From assembly GCF_014197265.1 (NCBI RefSeq), contig NZ_JACIFH010000001.1:2666001-2730000 (forward strand): a stretch of 64,000 bases of DNA, given 5' to 3'. The DNA comes from Microbacterium invictum (GTDB taxonomy: Bacteria; Actinomycetota; Actinomycetes; Actinomycetales; Microbacteriaceae). Positions within the stretch are counted from its first letter, which is position 1; the number at the start of each line of letters is the position of its first letter. The notes under the pieces are model-generated. The model was not told where the DNA came from. It did no database searches and saw only the letters and a list, made by a program, of their open reading frames with translations. Positions 53,002-62,702 of this stretch are shown here, piece after piece. The translations under genes and the position numbers were made by a program.

Positions 53002-54384
53002 TCAGCGGAGTTCGTCGACGAGGCGGTCGGCCAGACCCGTGTAGCTCGCGGGGGTCAGTGCCAGCAGGCGCCGCTTCGCGTCGTCGCCGATGTCGAGCCC
53101 CTGCACGAACTCGGCCAGCTCGGGTCCACCGACGCGGCGACCGCGCGTGAGGTCCTTGAGCAGTGCGTACGGGTCGGTGATCTCAGAGCGCCCGGCGGTG
53201 ATCTCCGCGCGCACCACGGTCTGGATCGCCTCGGCCAGCACCTCCCAGTTCGCGTCGAGGTCGGCCAGCAGCACGTCGCGAGAGAGCGAGATCTCCTTCA
53301 GCCCGCGCTGCAGGTTGTCCAGCGCAAGCAGTGAGTGACCGAACGCGACGCCGATGTTGCGCTGCGTCGTGGAGTCGGTCAGGTCACGCTGCATGCGGCT
53401 GGTCACGAGAGTGGATGCCAGTGTCTGGAACAGCCCGCCCGAGATCTCGAAGTTCGCCTCGGCGTTCTCGAACCGGATCGGGTTGATCTTGTGCGGCATC
53501 GTCGAGGACCCGGTTGCCCCGGCGACGGGGATCTGCGCGAAGAAGCCCATCGCGATGTAGGTCCAGATGTCGGTGGCGAGGTTGTGCAGGATGCCGCCGG
53601 CGTGACGCGCCCGGTCGTACAGCTCGACCTGCCAGTCGTGCGACTCGATCTGCGTCGTCAGCACGTTGAAGTCGATGCCCAGCCCTTCGATGAACGCGCG
53701 CGACAGCGCCGGCCAATCCACGTCGGGCGCGGCCGACAGGTGTGCCGACCAGGTGCCGGTGGCGCCGGAGAACTTCGCGAGGTACTCCCCTGCCTCGATC
53801 TGCTTCGCGACCCGCTCGAGGCGCCACGCGAACACCGCGAGCTCCTTGCCCATGGTCGACGGCGTGGCCGGCTGTCCGTGCGTGCGGGAGAGCATCGCGG
53901 CATCCCGATGCTCCTCGGCCAGTGCCGAGATCGCGCCGATCACGGCGCGCAGCTTCGGCAGCCAGACGTTCTCCACAGCCCGCTTGACAGTCAGGGCGTA
54001 CGACGCGGAGTTCACATCCTCGCTCGTGCAGGCGAAGTGGGTGAGTTCGGCGACGGCATCCAGCCCCAGCGACGACAGCCGGTCGCGCACGAGGTACTCG
54101 ACCGCCTTGACGTCGTGGCGTGTCACGGCTTCCTTCTCGGCGAGCCAGTCGATCTCGGCCTGGCCGAAGTCGCGGTAGAGGGCGCGGAGGTGCTCCCTGT
54201 CTGTCTCGCCCAGCGGGCTCGACTCGAACAGCGAGCGGTCGGTGAGCGCGATGATCCACTCGACCTCGACCTCGACGCGGGCGCGGTTGAGGCCCGCTTC
54301 AGACAGGTAGTCGGCGAGATCGCCGACTGCGGCTTGGTAGCGGCCGTCGAGCGGGCTGAGGGGCTGGGCGGGAAGAGAGGTCAC
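53002..54384 (-). CDS. purB: adenylosuccinate lyase
   Basis: A 460-residue fumarase-superfamily enzyme. The signature GSSTMPHKINPIRFENAE is present, along with the catalytic-histidine region SRTHGQPATPSTMGKELAVF and a THFACTSEDVNSASYAL block. It makes AMP and AICAR with release of fumarate in purine synthesis. Sequence resembles the longer, about 455-residue PurB type. The GTG at 54384 has GGAG 5 nt upstream and gives the family N-terminus (LSPLDGRYQ). Confidence 0.95.
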   Translation of the reverse strand: MTSLPAQPLSPLDGRYQAAVGDLADYLSEAGLNRARVEVEVEWIIALTDRSLFESSPLGETDREHLRALYRDFGQAEIDWLAEKEAVTRHDVKAVEYLVRDRLSSLGLDAVAELTHFACTSEDVNSASYALTVKRAVENVWLPKLRAVIGAISALAEEHRDAAMLSRTHGQPATPSTMGKELAVFAWRLERVAKQIEAGEYLAKFSGATGTWSAHLSAAPDVDWPALSRAFIEGLGIDFNVLTTQIESHDWQVELYDRARHAGGILHNLATDIWTYIAMGFFAQIPVAGATGSSTMPHKINPIRFENAEANFEISGGLFQTLASTLVTSRMQRDLTDSTTQRNIGVAFGHSLLALDNLQRGLKEISLSRDVLLADLDANWEVLAEAIQTVVRAEITAGRSEITDPYALLKDLTRGRRVGGPELAEFVQGLDIGDDAKRRLLALTPASYTGLADRLVDELR

Positions 54385-54412
54385 GAGGCTCCGATCGGTG
54401 AGGGGAGGGCGC

Positions 54413-54931
54413 TCAGGACGTCGATCGGATGGCGGGTTCGAGCTGCCGGAAGAGCGCCCGGCTCGCACCTTCGATCATACCGAGCACCTCGTCGAACATT
54501 CCGGGGTGCCCGTAGTAGGGGTCGGGCACGTCGAGCTGCCCGTCGTCGCGCGGCGCGATCGACAGCATGAGGGCGAGTTTGTCGGCATCGTCGGGCGTGC
54601 GCGCCCAGCTCGCGAGAATGCGCTCGTGCGAGCGGTCGAGGGCGACGACGAGGTCGTTGCGGTCGAAGTCCGCGTGCGTGAACTGCCGGGCGCGGTGGTG
54701 CGAACCGTCGTACCCGCGGCGGCGGAGGGCGTCGAGGGTGCGTCCGTCGGCGCGCTCGCCGACATGCCAGTCGCCGGTCGCCGCGCTGGAGGAGACGACC
54801 CGGTCGCCCAACCCGGCCTGCGCGGCGAACCAGCGGAAGACGACCTCGGCCATCGGGGAACGGCAGATGTTTCCGGTGCACACGAAGATCACGCGGTAGG
54901 GGTCTCGCACATCGGGCACGAGTTCCATCAT
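54413..54931 (-). CDS. low-molecular-weight protein-tyrosine phosphatase
   Basis: A 172-residue phosphatase. The P-loop CTGNICR (C18 to R24) fits C-x5-R, and the general acid is in VPDPYYG near the end. It removes phosphate from tyrosines in proteins. The ATG at 54931 is the first sensible start; readable codons upstream lack similarity. It lies 28 bp upstream of purB on the same strand. Confidence 0.92.
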   Translation of the reverse strand: MMELVPDVRDPYRVIFVCTGNICRSPMAEVVFRWFAAQAGLGDRVVSSSAATGDWHVGERADGRTLDALRRRGYDGSHHRARQFTHADFDRNDLVVALDRSHERILASWARTPDDADKLALMLSIAPRDDGQLDVPDPYYGHPGMFDEVLGMIEGASRALFRQLEPAIRSTS

Positions 54932-55033
54932 GGCGAATCCATCGCCTCCTGCACAGGATGCCGGGATTCCGAACTGTCCACGGATGCTCCTGCCACGCGC
55001 TTCGCGGGCGTTGCGGATGGTCAGGATCGGTGC

Positions 55034-55327
55034 ATGACGACCATCAGCACAACATCTCCGCCGTGGATCGAGGCGGCTCACCGCCTGGGCGTCGCGCGTG
55101 AGCGTCTACGCGCGCTTTCGGGGGAAGTCGACGTCCTGCGCGCCAGGGCGCGGGCGCTCGCCGCGGCGACGGATTGGCAGTCGCGATCGGTGGACCGGTA
55201 CCGCGACGCCATGACAGATCTGATCGAACGATTCGACCGCATCGCGGACGGGTTCGACCTGGCAGACCAGGACCTCGACTGGGAGCAGCAGCGCCTGCGG
55301 TCGCTTCCCGTGGACCTGTGGCGATGA
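55034..55327 (+). CDS. small coiled-coil protein (WXG100-like?) coupled to a hydrolase
   Basis: A 97-residue, almost entirely helical, hydrophilic protein: GVARERLRALSGEVDVLRA, a central AATDWQSRSVDRYRDAM with a tryptophan in the turn region, then LIERFDRIADGFDLADQD. The size and helix-Trp-helix layout recall WXG100 proteins, though no exact WxG is present (DWQS). Its stop overlaps the next start by 4 bp. Function is unknown. Confidence 0.7.
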   Translation: MTTISTTSPPWIEAAHRLGVARERLRALSGEVDVLRARARALAAATDWQSRSVDRYRDAMTDLIERFDRIADGFDLADQDLDWEQQRLRSLPVDLWR

Positions 55328-56628
55328 GCGACCTCGAGATCCGCAGCGGAAGCGTCATCGCCGTCAACACGCATCACCTGCGTCACACGGCCGGACGGCT
55401 GATGTCGCTGGCTGCCGAGTGCGAGGTGGTCCAACGGAGGCTGCACGACATCTCCGCCGGCATCACCGACGAGGGGGCGTGGGCGAACCTGCCGCTCGCC
55501 CTGGTCGCCGAGGCCATCGAACGCACCCGCTCGATCGCGGCCGATCTGCGGACCCTGGCGACCATCTATGAAATGGTCGAACTCGAAATCCAGCGAGATG
55601 CCGCCGCCGCCATCGGCGACGACCTGAGTGCGCGCAGCCTGACCGGGCGGCTCGCGGCGCTGAGCGGGACACTCTCCCTACCCGAGCAGGTGGTGGCCTG
55701 GCAGCTCACGCGAGGATGGCGTGCGGACAGCCACCGGGAGCTGACGTGGCAGTCGGTCCAGGCCGGCCTGCCGTTCGGGCCGTTCGGCTGGGCGGTCTCC
55801 GCGGTCGTCCCGCTGCTGCTCGTGGGCGTCCGCGGCCTGGACCGCGGGGCCGTCCCGAACGACGCGCGGCTGCGCGGACCCACGCGGCCCGTGTCGCTGA
55901 GCCCGCATCGACTGCGGGAAGCCACGACAGCGCCCGCGACCGTCGCCGACGTCGCCCGCCGCCTGCCTGACGACACGCTCGGTCGCGTCAGAGTCGAGCG
56001 CTACACGATGCCCGACCGGTCCCGGCAGTTCGTCGCCTACATCGCAGGGACCCGGTTCGGGGGCGACGACGAGCCGTTCGACATGACCTCGAATCTCGAG
56101 CTGTACGACGGGGTGCGCTCCGCATCGTACGAGGCGACCGTGGAGGCGCTGCGCGCGTCGGGAGCCGGGCCGGGCGACACCGTGCACCTGGCCGGGCACT
56201 CCCAGGGCGGCATGATCGCCTCGCGCGTCGCCCTCGAGCATGAGTTCAGGGTCGAAACCATCATCACGTTCGGCTCGCCCGTGCAGGCCGATGTCGGCGC
56301 GGACACGCTGCAGGTGGCGGTGCGGCATACCGATGACCTCGTGTCGGCCCTGTCCGCCGGCGGGTTCGAAGGCGCCAGCGGCGCACCGGGCAGCTTCGTC
56401 GCCGAGCGTGTCGCGGATCCGGTCGGCACGATCGGCGACGTCACATTCGACGTGCATCAGATGGAGGCCTACACCGAGACCGCCGAGCTGCTCGACTCCT
56501 CGACCGATCCGAGAATGGATGCCGTGCGCGAGAGCCTCGCGCCGCTGGCCACGGCGACCTCTGTCAGCACCACCGTCTACGGCGCCGAGCGCGGGACCGC
56601 ACGTCGCGCGGGCGGTGGTGGGGCTTAG
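55324..56628 (+). CDS. alpha/beta-hydrolase with N-terminal helical domain
   Basis: A 434-residue protein. Residues about 1-120 are helical (HLRHTAGRLMSLAAECEVVQ), like a second WXG-type partner. A hydrophobic segment (FGWAVSAVVPLLLVGV) is near residue 165. The C-terminal hydrolase has the nucleophile S293 in GHSQGG, with TFGSPVQ and DVTFDVHQMEAYT further on. It may be a cell-surface or exported lipase/esterase; no classical signal peptide is seen. Coupling to the small helical gene suggests that the two proteins act together. Confidence 0.75.
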   Translation: MSDLEIRSGSVIAVNTHHLRHTAGRLMSLAAECEVVQRRLHDISAGITDEGAWANLPLALVAEAIERTRSIAADLRTLATIYEMVELEIQRDAAAAIGDDLSARSLTGRLAALSGTLSLPEQVVAWQLTRGWRADSHRELTWQSVQAGLPFGPFGWAVSAVVPLLLVGVRGLDRGAVPNDARLRGPTRPVSLSPHRLREATTAPATVADVARRLPDDTLGRVRVERYTMPDRSRQFVAYIAGTRFGGDDEPFDMTSNLELYDGVRSASYEATVEALRASGAGPGDTVHLAGHSQGGMIASRVALEHEFRVETIITFGSPVQADVGADTLQVAVRHTDDLVSALSAGGFEGASGAPGSFVAERVADPVGTIGDVTFDVHQMEAYTETAELLDSSTDPRMDAVRESLAPLATATSVSTTVYGAERGTARRAGGGGA

Positions 56629-57023
56629 CGCTTCTTCTTCAGCTGCGGACGCAGGAAGATGCCCAGGATCCAGTTGATGAGCGTGATCACGAGGGCCGCG
56701 ACGACGCCGAGCCAGAAGTCCTCGACCCGCAGGCCCCACTGCCACCAGTGGGTGAGCCAGGCGGTCAGCCACAGGAGGAACCCGTTGATGATGAGCGAGA
56801 TGAGGCCGAGCGTGAGGATGTAGAGCGGGAACGCGACGATCTTGATGACCGTGCCGATGATCGTGTTGACGATCGCGAACACGGCGGCCACGGCGAGCAG
56901 CGTGAGCACCATCTGCAGGGTCTCGCCCGGAGGGAACGGGATCACATCGACCTGCAGGGGATCGATGAGGGTCACCACCCAGATGGCGAACGCGTTGATG
57001 ATGACGCGGATCAGGAAGCGCAT
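56625..57023 (-). CDS. phage holin family protein (four-helix membrane protein)
   Basis: A 132-residue protein with four hydrophobic segments. FLIRVIINAFAIWVVTLIDP at the start and GLISLIINGFLLWLTAWL in the third helix match the PF04020 holin-like family found in most Actinobacteria. Despite the name it is a normal chromosomal membrane protein of unknown role. It overlaps the end of the hydrolase by 4 bp (tail to tail). Confidence 0.88.
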   Translation of the reverse strand: MRFLIRVIINAFAIWVVTLIDPLQVDVIPFPPGETLQMVLTLLAVAAVFAIVNTIIGTVIKIVAFPLYILTLGLISLIINGFLLWLTAWLTHWWQWGLRVEDFWLGVVAALVITLINWILGIFLRPQLKKKR

Positions 57024-57072
57024 AGTGTCGCCAGTCTGGCACGGTCAAGGGTGTCGTTCCTAGAGTTGACGC

Positions 57073-57738
57073 GTGTCCGACGTGTCGAAGGTTCGCGTGC
57101 TGATCGCGCTGCCGCTGCGGGGCCGGTCGCAGGCGCGCAACAGTCCCGCCGACCGGGTGCCGAGCCACGGCACGCACCTGTTCGGCACGACCTATGCGAT
57201 CGACCTCGTCCCGGTGGACGAGCACGGCCGCTCGGCACGACGCGGCTGGCGCGCGTGGCTGGCGAGCGAGCCGCCCGAACGGTTCATCGGCTTCGGCGCC
57301 GATGTCCTCGCACCCGCAGACGGCGAGGTCGTCGCTGTGCACGACGGGGAGCCCGACCACGTCGCGCGTCGCTCGGTGTTCGCGGGGCTCCGCTATCTCG
57401 CCACGCAGGGCGCGCGCGCCCAGGCGGGAGTCGGCGCGATCGCCGGCAACCATGTCGTCATCGCGCTCGGCGCCGGTGGCCCGTTCGTCTTGCTCGCGCA
57501 CCTGCGCGGAGGGTCGGTGGCCGTTCGCGTGGGAGATCGGGTGAGGGCGGGCGACCGCGTGGGCGCGTGCGACAACTCGGGCAACAGCACCGAGCCGCAC
57601 GTCCACCTGCAGGTCACCGACACCATGGCGTGGGCGACGGCCCGCGGCGTTCCGCTCGCGTTCCGCACCGGACCGCACGGCGAGCCCCGGCCCGATGGCT
57701 GGATGCCGCGCAACGGCGAGATCGTCTGGGCCCGCTGA
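57073..57738 (+). CDS. M23 family metallopeptidase (LytM-like)
   Basis: A 221-residue peptidoglycan-endopeptidase-like domain. Likely zinc ligands are H35 and D44 (GTHLFGTTYAIDL) and the second His of EPHVHLQ. DSGNSTEP-like DNSGNSTEPHVH is the conserved approach to that motif. It has no signal peptide or LysM domain, so the site of action is uncertain. The start is a GTG at 57073 shortly after a divergent promoter region. Confidence 0.87.
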   Translation: MSDVSKVRVLIALPLRGRSQARNSPADRVPSHGTHLFGTTYAIDLVPVDEHGRSARRGWRAWLASEPPERFIGFGADVLAPADGEVVAVHDGEPDHVARRSVFAGLRYLATQGARAQAGVGAIAGNHVVIALGAGGPFVLLAHLRGGSVAVRVGDRVRAGDRVGACDNSGNSTEPHVHLQVTDTMAWATARGVPLAFRTGPHGEPRPDGWMPRNGEIVWAR

Positions 57739-57893
57739 GGTCCACGGCCGGCTACGGCCTCCAGCCGCCTCGAGCCGGCCAGTCGCGTTCTTCCGGAAGT
57801 CGCACGGTCATGGCCATACCAGAATGGTCCTGCCACCAGATTGGAATCTCCCCAACCCGTGTCCGGTCGGCACACGCTCCGTAGACTCGAAGC

Positions 57894-58967
57894 GTGACCG
57901 ACATCCCCGTGCGCATCCGGCCCGAGATCGCGGCGCTGCCCGCGTACAAGCAGGGCACGCAGGCAGGGCCCGACGCCTTCAAGCTGTCGAGCAACGAGAA
58001 CCCCTTCGACCCGCTGCCCAGCGTGCTCGCCGCGGTGCAGGGCGCGACCGCCGTCAACCGCTACCCCGACGCCTCCGCCGGGCGGTTGCGGGCACGCGTC
58101 GCCGAACGCTACGGCGTCGGCACCGACAGCGTGCACGTCGGCGCCGGATCGGTGTCGATCCTGTACCAGCTCGCGCAGGCCACCTCGGGTCCCGGCGACG
58201 AGATCGTCTTCGCGTGGCGGTCGTTCGAGGCCTATCCGGGCCTCGCCGTCGTCGCCGGAGCCACCGCCGTGATGGTCCCCGGCACTGCGAACGGACACCA
58301 CGACATCGCGGCGATGGCATCCGCGCTCACCGACCGCACCCGCATGGTGCTGGTCTGCAGCCCCAACAACCCGACCGGCCCGATCGTGACCCAGGCCGAG
58401 TTCGACACGCTGCTTGCGGCCGTGCCCGCCGACGTCCTGGTCGTGCTCGACGAGGCCTACGCCGAGTTCATCACCGCGACCGACGCGGTCGACGGCAAGA
58501 AGGTGCTCGCGTCCGGTCACCCGAACGTCGTCGTGCTGCGCACGTTCTCGAAGGCCTACGGCCTGGCGGGGCTGCGGGTCGGGTACGCCGTCGGGCACCC
58601 CCGGATCCTCGATGCCGCCCGGTCGACGGGCATCCCGCTGTCGGTCACCGCCGCCGCCGAAGACGCTGCCCTGGCCAGCCTCGACGCCGAGCCCGAGCTG
58701 CTCGAGCGGGTGCGTGTGATCGCCGAGCGTCGTGACCTGCTGGTCGCGCGGCTGCGCGAGACGGGCTGGGATGTGCCCGACGCGCAGGGCAACTTCGTGT
58801 GGCTCCCCGCCGGCGATCGGGCCCTCGAGGTCGCCGAGGCCTTCGCGGCGGCCGGGCTCATCGTGCGCGCCTTCGCCGGCGACGGCGTGCGCATCACGGT
58901 GGGCGAGGAGGAGTCGATCGATCGGGTGGTGACGACCGCGGCCGGCCTTGGCGTCCGGAGCCAGTGA
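57894..58967 (+). CDS. hisC: histidinol-phosphate aminotransferase-like enzyme
   Basis: A 357-residue class II PLP aminotransferase. [14 protein letters not shown] near residue 25, [11 protein letters not shown], and the PLP lysine K220 in [16 protein letters not shown] are conserved. It transfers amino groups to histidinol phosphate or aromatic 2-oxo acids. It stands outside a his operon and next to 2-oxoacid dehydrogenase genes, so it may be an aromatic aminotransferase (PatA-type) instead. The start is a GTG at 57894. Confidence 0.85.
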   Translation: MTDIPVRIRPEIAALPAYKQGTQAGPDAFKLSSNENPFDPLPSVLAAVQGATAVNRYPDASAGRLRARVAERYGVGTDSVHVGAGSVSILYQLAQATSGPGDEIVFAWRSFEAYPGLAVVAGATAVMVPGTANGHHDIAAMASALTDRTRMVLVCSPNNPTGPIVTQAEFDTLLAAVPADVLVVLDEAYAEFITATDAVDGKKVLASGHPNVVVLRTFSKAYGLAGLRVGYAVGHPRILDAARSTGIPLSVTAAAEDAALASLDAEPELLERVRVIAERRDLLVARLRETGWDVPDAQGNFVWLPAGDRALEVAEAFAAAGLIVRAFAGDGVRITVGEEESIDRVVTTAAGLGVRSQ

Positions 58968-59030
58968 TTTCCGGCATCCATTGTCGATCTCATGCAGACC
59001 GGTGCATAGGCGTCGCGATAGCGTGAATCC

Positions 59031-60161
59031 ATGACCCCGCTCGACGACCCTGACATCGTGCGCGTTCTGACGGCGGAGGGCACGTTCGCCCCGACGCCAC
59101 AAGCCGAGCGTTACGTCCCGCTCATCGAGGCACTCAGCGACACCGATCTCGAGACCTTCTACCGCGACATGGTGATCTCGCGGGCGTTCGACCGCCAGGC
59201 CACGAACCTGCAGCGCCAGGGGCAGCTCGCGCTGTGGCCGCCGTCGTACGGGCAGGAGGCCGCTCAGGTCGGCTCGATCCGCGCCGCGCGCGCTCAGGAC
59301 CACATCTTCCCGTCGTACCGCGAGCACGTCGTCGCCACGATCCGCGGCGTCGATCCGGTCGACATCATCCGGCTCATGCGCGGACTCACGCACGGCGGCT
59401 GGGATCCGACGGATGCGCGCAACGGCAACACCCACGTGTACACGCTGGTGCTCGGTTCGCACACTCTGCACGCCGCCGGGTACGGCATGGGTCTCGTGTT
59501 CGACAAGCGCTGCGGCACCGGAGACCCCGAGCAGGACGCGGCCGTCATGGTCTACTACGGCGACGGCGCCTCCAGCCAGGGCGATGTGCACGAGGCCATG
59601 GTGTTCGCCGCGAGCTACCAGACGCCGCAGGTCTTCTTCCTGCAGAACAACCAGTGGGCGATCTCGGTGCCGGTGGCCACCCAGTCACGGGCCCCGCTGT
59701 ACCAGCGGGCCGCCGGATACGGCATGCCGTCGCTGCGGGTGGACGGCAACGACGTGCTGGCCAGCTACGCGGTCAGCAAGCTCGCCCTCGACGAGGCGCG
59801 CGCAGGCTCCGGCCCCCGCGCGATCGAGGCGATGACCTACCGGATGGGCGCGCACACCACCAGCGACGACCCGACGAAGTATCGCACCTCCGACGAGGAG
59901 GAATCGTGGGCACGGCGCGATCCCATCGCGCGCATGCGCACCTACCTCGAGGGCCGGGGCGCGTCCGAGACGTTCTTCGAGGGGGTGGATGCCGAGGCGC
60001 GCGACTACGCGGATGATGTGCGCGTGCGCACCAATGCGCTCGGCGGCATTCCCGTGGACACGATGTTCGCGCATGTGTACAGCGACCGGCATCCACTCGT
60101 CGAAGAGCAGCGACAGTGGCTCGCCGACTACGAGGCGTCGTTCGAGGGAGGCCAGGCATGA
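59031..60161 (+). CDS. 2-oxoacid dehydrogenase E1 component, alpha subunit
   Basis: A 376-residue thiamine-diphosphate enzyme subunit. The ThDP motif GDGASSQGDVHE through LQNNQWAIS is complete, and the phosphorylation-loop region YRMGAHTTSDDPTKYR is typical of branched-chain or pyruvate E1alpha. It decarboxylates a 2-oxo acid and passes the acyl group to E2. It overlaps the E1beta gene by 4 bp. Pyruvate versus branched-chain substrate cannot be decided; branched-chain fits Actinobacteria that carry a separate AceE. Confidence 0.93.
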   Translation: MTPLDDPDIVRVLTAEGTFAPTPQAERYVPLIEALSDTDLETFYRDMVISRAFDRQATNLQRQGQLALWPPSYGQEAAQVGSIRAARAQDHIFPSYREHVVATIRGVDPVDIIRLMRGLTHGGWDPTDARNGNTHVYTLVLGSHTLHAAGYGMGLVFDKRCGTGDPEQDAAVMVYYGDGASSQGDVHEAMVFAASYQTPQVFFLQNNQWAISVPVATQSRAPLYQRAAGYGMPSLRVDGNDVLASYAVSKLALDEARAGSGPRAIEAMTYRMGAHTTSDDPTKYRTSDEEESWARRDPIARMRTYLEGRGASETFFEGVDAEARDYADDVRVRTNALGGIPVDTMFAHVYSDRHPLVEEQRQWLADYEASFEGGQA

Positions 60162-61138
60162 GCGCGGAAGTGCTGCCGTTCGCGAAGGCGCTCAGCGCCG
60201 GGCTCGCCGCGGCGATGGACGCCGACGATCACGTCCTGCTCATGGGCGAGGACATCGGGCGCCTGGGCGGGGTGTTCCGCGTGACCGAGGGGCTGCAGGC
60301 GCGGTTCGGCGAGCAGCGCGTCATCGACTCGCCCCTGGCGGAGTCGGGCCTGGTCGGCACCGCGATCGGACTCGCGATGGCCGGCTTCCGACCCGTGGTG
60401 GAGATCCAGTTCGACGGATTCGTGTTCCCCGCGTTCGACCAGATCACCACGCAGCTGGCGAAGTTCACGAACCGGCACGAGGGTGCACTGCAGATGCCGG
60501 TCGTCATCCGCATTCCGTACGGCGGGCACATCGGCGCCGTCGAGCACCATCAGGAGAGCCCCGAGGCCTACTTCGCGCACACGCCGGGGCTCCGGGTTGT
60601 CTCGCCCGCGTCGCCGAACGACGCGTACTGGATGATCCAGGATGCGATCGCCTCGCCCGACCCGGTGATCTTCCTCGAGCCGAAGGCCAAGTACTGGCTC
60701 AAGGGCGAAGTCGACACGGCCGAGCGCGCCATGCCGCTGCACGCGTCGCGCCGGGTGCGACAGGGCACCGATGTGACCCTCGTCGGGCACGGCGCGATGG
60801 TCACGACGCTGCTGCAGGCCGCCGCTCTGGCCGAGGCCGAGGGCACCTCGTGCGAGGTCATCGACGTGCGATCGCTGTCACCGGTGGACTACGGCCCGAT
60901 CCTCGACTCGGTGCGCCGGACCGGCCGCATGGTCTACGCGCAGGAGGCGCCGGGGTTCGCCTCGGTCGGCTCGGAGATCGCGGCCACCGTCATGGAGAAG
61001 GCGTTCTTCGCGCTCGAGTCGCCTGTGCTGCGCGTCTCGGGGTTCGACGTGCCGTTCCCGCCCGCGAAGCTCGAGGGTCAGTTTCTGCCCGACGCCGACC
61101 GGATTCTCGAGGCCGTCGACCGCGCCCTCGCCTACTGA
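60158..61138 (+). CDS. 2-oxoacid dehydrogenase E1 component, beta subunit
   Basis: A 326-residue E1beta: ADDHVLLMGEDIGRLGGVFR at the start, LAESGLVGTAIGLAMAGFRP, and PVVIRIPYGGHIGAVEHHQE in the middle. It forms the alpha2beta2 E1 heterotetramer with the preceding protein. A 144-bp gap with a large palindrome separates it from E2. Confidence 0.93.
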   Translation: MSAEVLPFAKALSAGLAAAMDADDHVLLMGEDIGRLGGVFRVTEGLQARFGEQRVIDSPLAESGLVGTAIGLAMAGFRPVVEIQFDGFVFPAFDQITTQLAKFTNRHEGALQMPVVIRIPYGGHIGAVEHHQESPEAYFAHTPGLRVVSPASPNDAYWMIQDAIASPDPVIFLEPKAKYWLKGEVDTAERAMPLHASRRVRQGTDVTLVGHGAMVTTLLQAAALAEAEGTSCEVIDVRSLSPVDYGPILDSVRRTGRMVYAQEAPGFASVGSEIAATVMEKAFFALESPVLRVSGFDVPFPPAKLEGQFLPDADRILEAVDRALAY

Positions 61139-61164
61139 CATGCCCGCCCCCGCGACCCTTCCCC

Positions 61165-61237
61165 CCGCGAGAGAACAACTGGCCGCCGAGAGAACGGGTG
61201 AGACCTGTACTCTCGGCGCTGAGTTGTTCTCTCGCGG
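61165..61237. repeat. 73-bp interrupted palindrome between E1beta and E2
   Basis: Perfect 16-bp arms (CCGCGAGAGAACAACT at 61165-61180 and its complement at 61222-61237) enclose a second 9-bp inverted repeat, CGCCGAGAG with CTCTCGGCG. The element can form a long two-part hairpin in DNA or RNA. It has no coding role and ends about 45 bp before the E2 start. It may be a dispersed intergenic palindrome or an attenuator affecting E2 level. Confidence 0.85.
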
Positions 61238-61282
61238 ATGGGGTGGGGCCGTCCACGGGGCCGGGGGACCATAAGGAGCACC

Positions 61283-62620
61283 ATGAGCACGCAGACCTTT
61301 CTTCTTCCGGACGTCGGTGAAGGACTGACCGAGGCTGAGATCGTCCAGTGGCGGGTCGCCCCCGGCGACACCGTGGCGGTCGACGACGTGCTGGTCGAGA
61401 TCGAGACGGCGAAGTCGCTCGTCGAGCTTCCGTCGCCGTTCGACGGGACCGTCGGCGAACTGCTCGCCGCCGAGGGAGACACCGTCGAGGTCGGCGCCGC
61501 GATCATCACGATCAGCGGCGGTGCCGCCGCGGCCGATGTGACCGCCGGCCAGTCGGAGCACGGCGAGCAGCCTGCTGATCCGGATGCCGGTGGCGCAGTG
61601 CTCGTGGGCTACGGCACCGGTGGCGCCGCCACGTCGCGCCGCAAGCGGCCCGAGAGCCGCACCGAGGCGGTGCGGGCGTCGGTCGGGGTGGTCGCCAAGC
61701 CGCCGGTGCGCAAGCTCGCCCGCGACCTCGATGTCGACCTGACCCAGGTCACCCCCAGCGGTCCCGCCGGCGAGGTCACCCGGGACGACGTCATGGCGCA
61801 CGCCTCGCAGGCGTCGGTGTTCCGCAACATCGCGACCCCCGATCTGCCCGCCGAGCGGGAGCGGACGATCTCCGTCGCGCCGGAGGCGCCGGCATCCACC
61901 CCCGTGCTCGATGAGAGCCGCGAAGAGGCGATCCCGGTCAAGGGAGTGCGCAAGGCGACCTCGTCGGCGATGGTGCGCTCGGCGTACACGGCGCCGCACG
62001 TGTCGGTGTGGACCGACGTCGATGCGACCCGCACGATGGAGCTCGTCAAGCGGCTCAAGGCCTCGCCGGACTTCGCCGACATCAAGGTGTCGCCGCTGCT
62101 GATCTTCGCCCGGGCGCTGGTGTGGGCCGTGCGCCGCACGCCCATGGTCAACGCCGCGTGGATCGACAAGGAGGATGGCTCAGCCGAGATCCGCGTGCGC
62201 AACTACGTCAACCTCGGCATCGCCGCCGCGACGCCCCGGGGACTGCTGGTGCCGAACATCAAGGACGCGCAGGACCTCAACATGCGCGAGCTGGCGCGGG
62301 CGCTCGAGAAGCTGACCCTCACCGCACGCGAAGGCAAGACGACCCCGGCCGACCAGCAGGGCGGCACGATCACGATCACGAACATCGGCGTGTTCGGGAT
62401 GGATGCCGGTACCCCGATCATCAACCCCGGCGAATCGGGCATCGTCGCGATGGGCACGATCCGGCAGAAGCCGTGGGTGGTCGACGGCGAGGTGCGTCCG
62501 CGCTACGTGACGACCGTGTCGGGCTCGTTCGACCACCGCGTCATCGACGGCGACGGCATGAGCCGGTTCATCGCCGACATCGCCGCGATCCTCGAGGAGC
62601 CCGCGCTGCTGCTGGACTGA
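61283..62620 (+). CDS. 2-oxoacid dehydrogenase E2 component (dihydrolipoamide acyltransferase)
   Basis: A 445-residue protein. The lipoyl domain has its lysine K44 in EIETAKSL. A Pro/Ala/Glu linker and peripheral subunit-binding domain ([19 protein letters not shown]) follow. The C-terminal catalytic domain carries H418 in [10 protein letters not shown]. It transfers the acyl group to CoA and forms the complex core. AAGGAG lies just before the ATG at 61283. There is a single lipoyl domain. No E3 gene is present. Confidence 0.94.
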   Translation: MSTQTFLLPDVGEGLTEAEIVQWRVAPGDTVAVDDVLVEIETAKSLVELPSPFDGTVGELLAAEGDTVEVGAAIITISGGAAAADVTAGQSEHGEQPADPDAGGAVLVGYGTGGAATSRRKRPESRTEAVRASVGVVAKPPVRKLARDLDVDLTQVTPSGPAGEVTRDDVMAHASQASVFRNIATPDLPAERERTISVAPEAPASTPVLDESREEAIPVKGVRKATSSAMVRSAYTAPHVSVWTDVDATRTMELVKRLKASPDFADIKVSPLLIFARALVWAVRRTPMVNAAWIDKEDGSAEIRVRNYVNLGIAAATPRGLLVPNIKDAQDLNMRELARALEKLTLTAREGKTTPADQQGGTITITNIGVFGMDAGTPIINPGESGIVAMGTIRQKPWVVDGEVRPRYVTTVSGSFDHRVIDGDGMSRFIADIAAILEEPALLLD

Positions 62621-62666
62621 CCTCGACGTGGCCTGGCCTCGCCGGTGGACAGGGCCACCCGCGTGG

Positions 62667-62681
62667 TGAGAACGATTATCA
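62667..62681 (+). promoter_or_regulatory. Zur box and leaderless promoter of the zinc transporter
   Basis: TGAGAACGATTATCA matches 12 of 15 positions of a Zur-type palindrome (TGAAAATGATTTTCA). A TATAGT -10 element follows at 62690-62695, so transcription would begin at about 62702, one base before the ATG at 62703. This predicts zinc repression and a leaderless mRNA. Confidence 0.7.
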
Positions 62682-62702
62682 ATAGCGGTTATAGTGGTGG
62701 GT

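Noticed and set aside
56625..57023. Prophage holin
   Set aside because: This holin-like family is a common chromosomal membrane protein and no phage gene is near.
55678..59591. Long leftward frames opposite the hydrolase, M23 and hisC genes
   Set aside because: Same reason: no motifs, skewed composition, and intact forward genes.
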